Shown here: positions 16,120-17,759 of the stretch, one piece after another
How the letters are laid out: each line of letters opens with the position of its first letter
How positions within the stretch are numbered: the stretch's first letter is position 1
Assembly (NCBI GenBank): GCA_938036745.1
Contig: CALHWG010000069.1
Location: 1-17,759, forward strand
Origin: an uncultured bacterium
GTDB lineage: Bacteria; Patescibacteriota; Saccharimonadia; Saccharimonadales; Saccharimonadaceae
DNA length: 17,759 bases
Direction: 5' to 3'
Notes under the pieces: model-generated
What the model was told of the DNA's origin: nothing
Seen by the model: only the letters and a program-made list of their open reading frames with translations
Database searches by the model: none
Made by a program: the position numbers and the translations under genes

Positions 16120-16677
16120 ATGTTAATTTTAGCTTCAAAATTACTAAATACACCAATTATGGGGCTACAAACTGGCTCACAACTTGCCCTAACAGGCAAT
16201 GCGATTATTAATCCTGAAAATTTACAAATTTTAGCTTACCAATTAAAAGCTAATTCTTTTTCAAACGAAGAAATGTTAATCCGAATCGCCGATATTCGTG
16301 AGCTTTCAAGAATTGGATTTATTATCGACTCTGGTGAAGATTTTATTCTCCCAACAGATGTAATTAAAATTAAAGAAATAATCGATCTTAATTTTGATAT
16401 CTTAAATCTTAAAGTTGAAGATGAAAAAGGTTCAAAAATTGGTAAAATAATTGATTACACTTTAAGTTTAGCTGATTTTTCAGTTCAGCAATTAATCGTA
16501 AAACGACCATTTTTAAAATCGTTAAACGATCCAACTTTAACAATTCACCGATCTCAAATTGTTGCAATAAATGACGATACTATCACAATTCGCCACGAAA
16601 AAGAAGAATCCCCACGAAAACGAGCAGAAAAAACTGAAAATTTTGTGCCAAATTATATAAATCCTTTTCGAGATTAA
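16120..16677 (+). CDS. Protein with two PRC-barrel domains
   Basis: A 185-aa soluble protein made of two PRC-barrel-like beta domains, residues about 1-80 (KLLNTPIMGLQTGSQLA ... INPENLQILAYQL) and 90-165 (FDILNLKVEDEKGSKIGKIIDYTL ... IHRSQIVAINDDTITI), then a charged tail ending NPFRD. PRC barrels occur in ribosome-maturation protein RimM, photosynthetic reaction centre subunit H and many uncharacterised proteins, and usually mediate protein or RNA contacts. No specific function can be assigned. It is co-directional with the PilB-like gene, 30 bases downstream, but has its own promoter element. It converges on recX with only two bases between the stop codons. Confidence 0.85.
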   Translation: MLILASKLLNTPIMGLQTGSQLALTGNAIINPENLQILAYQLKANSFSNEEMLIRIADIRELSRIGFIIDSGEDFILPTDVIKIKEIIDLNFDILNLKVEDEKGSKIGKIIDYTLSLADFSVQQLIVKRPFLKSLNDPTLTIHRSQIVAINDDTITIRHEKEESPRKRAEKTENFVPNYINPFRD

Positions 16678-16679
16678 AA

Positions 16680-17414
16680 TTATTCTTTCGAAAGCGCCTT
16701 TTTAATTTCATCAAAAGAAAAACCTTGTCGAGCCAAATAAGCAATTAATTTTTGTTCATCTGTATATCTTTTAGCTTTTTTAGCAATTATTTTTTGAATC
16801 TCATCCTCATCATTTCGATTTGATTCACTTAAAACCTGTTCAATAATATCTGAAGAAACACCTTTCGAAAATAATTCAGATTTTAGTTTTTTAATTGAGC
16901 TACCTTTTCTCTGATTACGATTTTCAACCCAGAATTTAGCAAACTTTTCATCATCAATATATTTTTTTTCAATCAATCGGATTAAAACTTGTTCAACTGA
17001 ATTTTTCGAAACTCCTTTTTTTTCATAAAATTCACCAGTTTTACGATTTTTAAGCTTACGATTCAAAGTTTTTTTCCATAAATAATCGCTAATTTCTTTT
17101 TTAGAATGTGGCCTCATTAAGCAATAATTTAAAGCTAAAGCATAAAGCTTACCAAATTCACTCTGCTGTTCAAGATTTTCGATTTCAGTTTTTGTAAATT
17201 TAGATCCAACTTTAATATTTAATTGAGTTAATTGAAAAATATCTAGTGAAAAACGATATTTTCCATTTACAAAAATATTTACCCGATTTTGATTTTTGAC
17301 TGCTTGTTTTATATCTGTAATTATAAAAGAACCATCCTTAAAAGTAACTTCTTGAGAGCTCTTTTTTATCTTTTTATACTCAAAATCACTATGATCAAAA
17401 ATCTCTAATGCCAT
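16680..17414 (-). CDS. recX: Recombination regulatory protein RecX
   Basis: RecX binds RecA filaments and modulates recombination. The 244-aa product has an N-terminal beta domain (about residues 15-75, with NRVNIFVNGKYRFSLDI) seen in Gram-positive and CPR RecX proteins. Three-helix repeats follow: LALNYCLMRPHSKKEISDYL, LIRLIEKKYIDDEKFAKFWVENR with KGSSIKKLKSELFSKGVSSDIIEQVL, and LIAYLARQGFSFDEIKKAL. A TTG at 17429 is in frame, but it lies in the terminator stem and the ATG at 17412-17414 gives the natural N-terminus (MALEIFD). It follows recA across a hairpin, so expression probably depends on read-through. The call is strengthened by the recA neighbour. Confidence 0.92.
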   Translation of the reverse strand: MALEIFDHSDFEYKKIKKSSQEVTFKDGSFIITDIKQAVKNQNRVNIFVNGKYRFSLDIFQLTQLNIKVGSKFTKTEIENLEQQSEFGKLYALALNYCLMRPHSKKEISDYLWKKTLNRKLKNRKTGEFYEKKGVSKNSVEQVLIRLIEKKYIDDEKFAKFWVENRNQRKGSSIKKLKSELFSKGVSSDIIEQVLSESNRNDEDEIQKIIAKKAKRYTDEQKLIAYLARQGFSFDEIKKALSKE

Positions 17415-17428
17415 AAAAATTAAAATCA

Positions 17429-17455
17429 AATTAGCCCAAATTTATCGGGCTAATT
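17429..17455 (-). terminator. Hairpin/attenuator between recA and recX
   Basis: Nine-base-pair perfect stem AATTAGCCC / GGGCTAATT with a nine-base loop, followed on the minus strand by a T-rich tract (TTTGATTTTAATTTTT) leading straight into the recX ATG. In E. coli a similar element limits recX to a few per cent of recA transcription. Confidence 0.8.
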
Positions 17456-17458
17456 ATT

Positions 17459-17759
17459 TTATTCTTCAGTTTTTTCTTCGTTTGGAGTTTCTTCAACAAA
17501 TTCTTCACCACGAATTTTTGCTCGAACCTTAGCATCAATTTCAGCCATTACATCTGGATTTTCAAGCAGATATCGCTTAGCGTTTTCACGACCTTGACCA
17601 ATATTCTGATCATTATATTTATAGAATGCGCCAGATTTTCCTAAAATTTCATGTTCAACCGCTAAATCTATAATATCTCCAGTTTTCGAAATTCCCTCGT
17701 TATACATAATGTCGAATTCGGCAACTCGGAACGGTGCCGCAATCTTGTTTTTCACAATT
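17459..17759 (-). CDS. recA: Recombinase RecA, C-terminal part (5' end outside the window)
   Basis: The last roughly 100 residues of RecA, the homologous recombination and SOS recombinase. [15 protein letters not shown] is the conserved end of the ATPase core. The C-terminal domain follows with [40 protein letters not shown] and an acidic tail of Glu, Thr and Asn, typical of RecA. The gene runs off the right edge; the GTG at 17753-17755 is an internal valine codon, not a start. It sits upstream of recX in the common recA-recX arrangement. No intein or unusual insertion is visible in this part. Confidence 0.96.
   Translation of the reverse strand, partial: IVKNKIAAPFRVAEFDIMYNEGISKTGDIIDLAVEHEILGKSGAFYKYNDQNIGQGRENAKRYLLENPDVMAEIDAKVRAKIRGEEFVEETPNEEKTEE

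Noticed and set aside
17415..17429. Upstream TTG start for recX
   Set aside because: It falls in the recA terminator stem and T tract; the ATG at 17412-17414 gives the normal N-terminus.
1..17759. UGA recoding (code 25, as in some CPR groups)
   Set aside because: All housekeeping genes reach full length with the standard code and no in-frame UGA needs to be read through; the one lepA break ends at TAA.

Overview
The window reads as a contiguous piece of a small-genome bacterial chromosome of low GC (about one third by eye), standard genetic code, with short intergenic gaps. The mix of genes suggests a Candidate Phyla Radiation bacterium, most likely a Saccharibacteria (TM7) relative. Pointers are the CPR-style RecX with an N-terminal beta domain, a double PRC-barrel protein, a Gram-positive-type YidC, a type IV pilus ATPase relative and several single-pass surface proteins. 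This placement is an inference from gene content; no rRNA marker is present.

Layout, left to right. (1) 1-1301, minus strand: a polysaccharide ABC exporter, permease then ATPase, the ATPase cut by the window edge. (2) 1321-4255, minus: a two-gene surface module, a 200-aa anchored protein followed by a 758-aa membrane-anchored protein with a lytic-transglycosylase-like domain and three ricin-type beta-trefoils. (3) 4285-5668, plus: a GtrB-type glycosyltransferase and a GtrA-type membrane protein with overlapping ends. (4) 5754-7589, minus: rnpA, yidC and jag/khpB in conserved order, without rpmH or yidD. (5) 7613-8348, minus: a DUF4352 surface protein whose promoter spacer contains an 11-base G tract. 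(6) 8352-13731, minus: ftsH, murJ and lepA; lepA is broken by a one-base shift into a G-domain ORF and a remainder ORF joined by TAATG. (7) 13766-14775, minus: tilS. (8) 14799-16677, plus: a degenerate PilB/GspE-family ATPase and a PRC-barrel protein. (9) 16680-17759, minus: recX and the C-terminal part of recA, separated by a hairpin.

The genes fall into two jobs. One is essential housekeeping: tRNA processing and modification (rnpA, tilS), membrane insertion and quality control (yidC, khpB, ftsH), lipid II flipping (murJ), translation (lepA) and recombination (recA, recX). The other is cell-surface construction: polysaccharide export, glycosyl transfer across the membrane, a lectin with a probable wall hydrolase, and a DUF4352 protein whose promoter looks phase-variable. 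For a presumed episymbiont the second group holds the candidate host-contact factors.

Two sequence-wide patterns stand out. Many first genes of transcription units have an extended -10 element (TGnTAWAAT) only 7-11 bases before the start codon and no Shine-Dalgarno site, which predicts leaderless or nearly leaderless mRNAs; internal genes and a few first genes carry clear Shine-Dalgarno sites. The palindrome TTCGAA (often TTTCGAAA) occurs about sixty times by hand count in all reading frames, about ten times a simple composition expectation.

No tRNA, rRNA, CRISPR array, insertion sequence or prophage gene was recognised, and no stretch over 300 bases lacks a gene. The largest gap, 13692-13864, holds the tilS terminator and the ftsH promoter.
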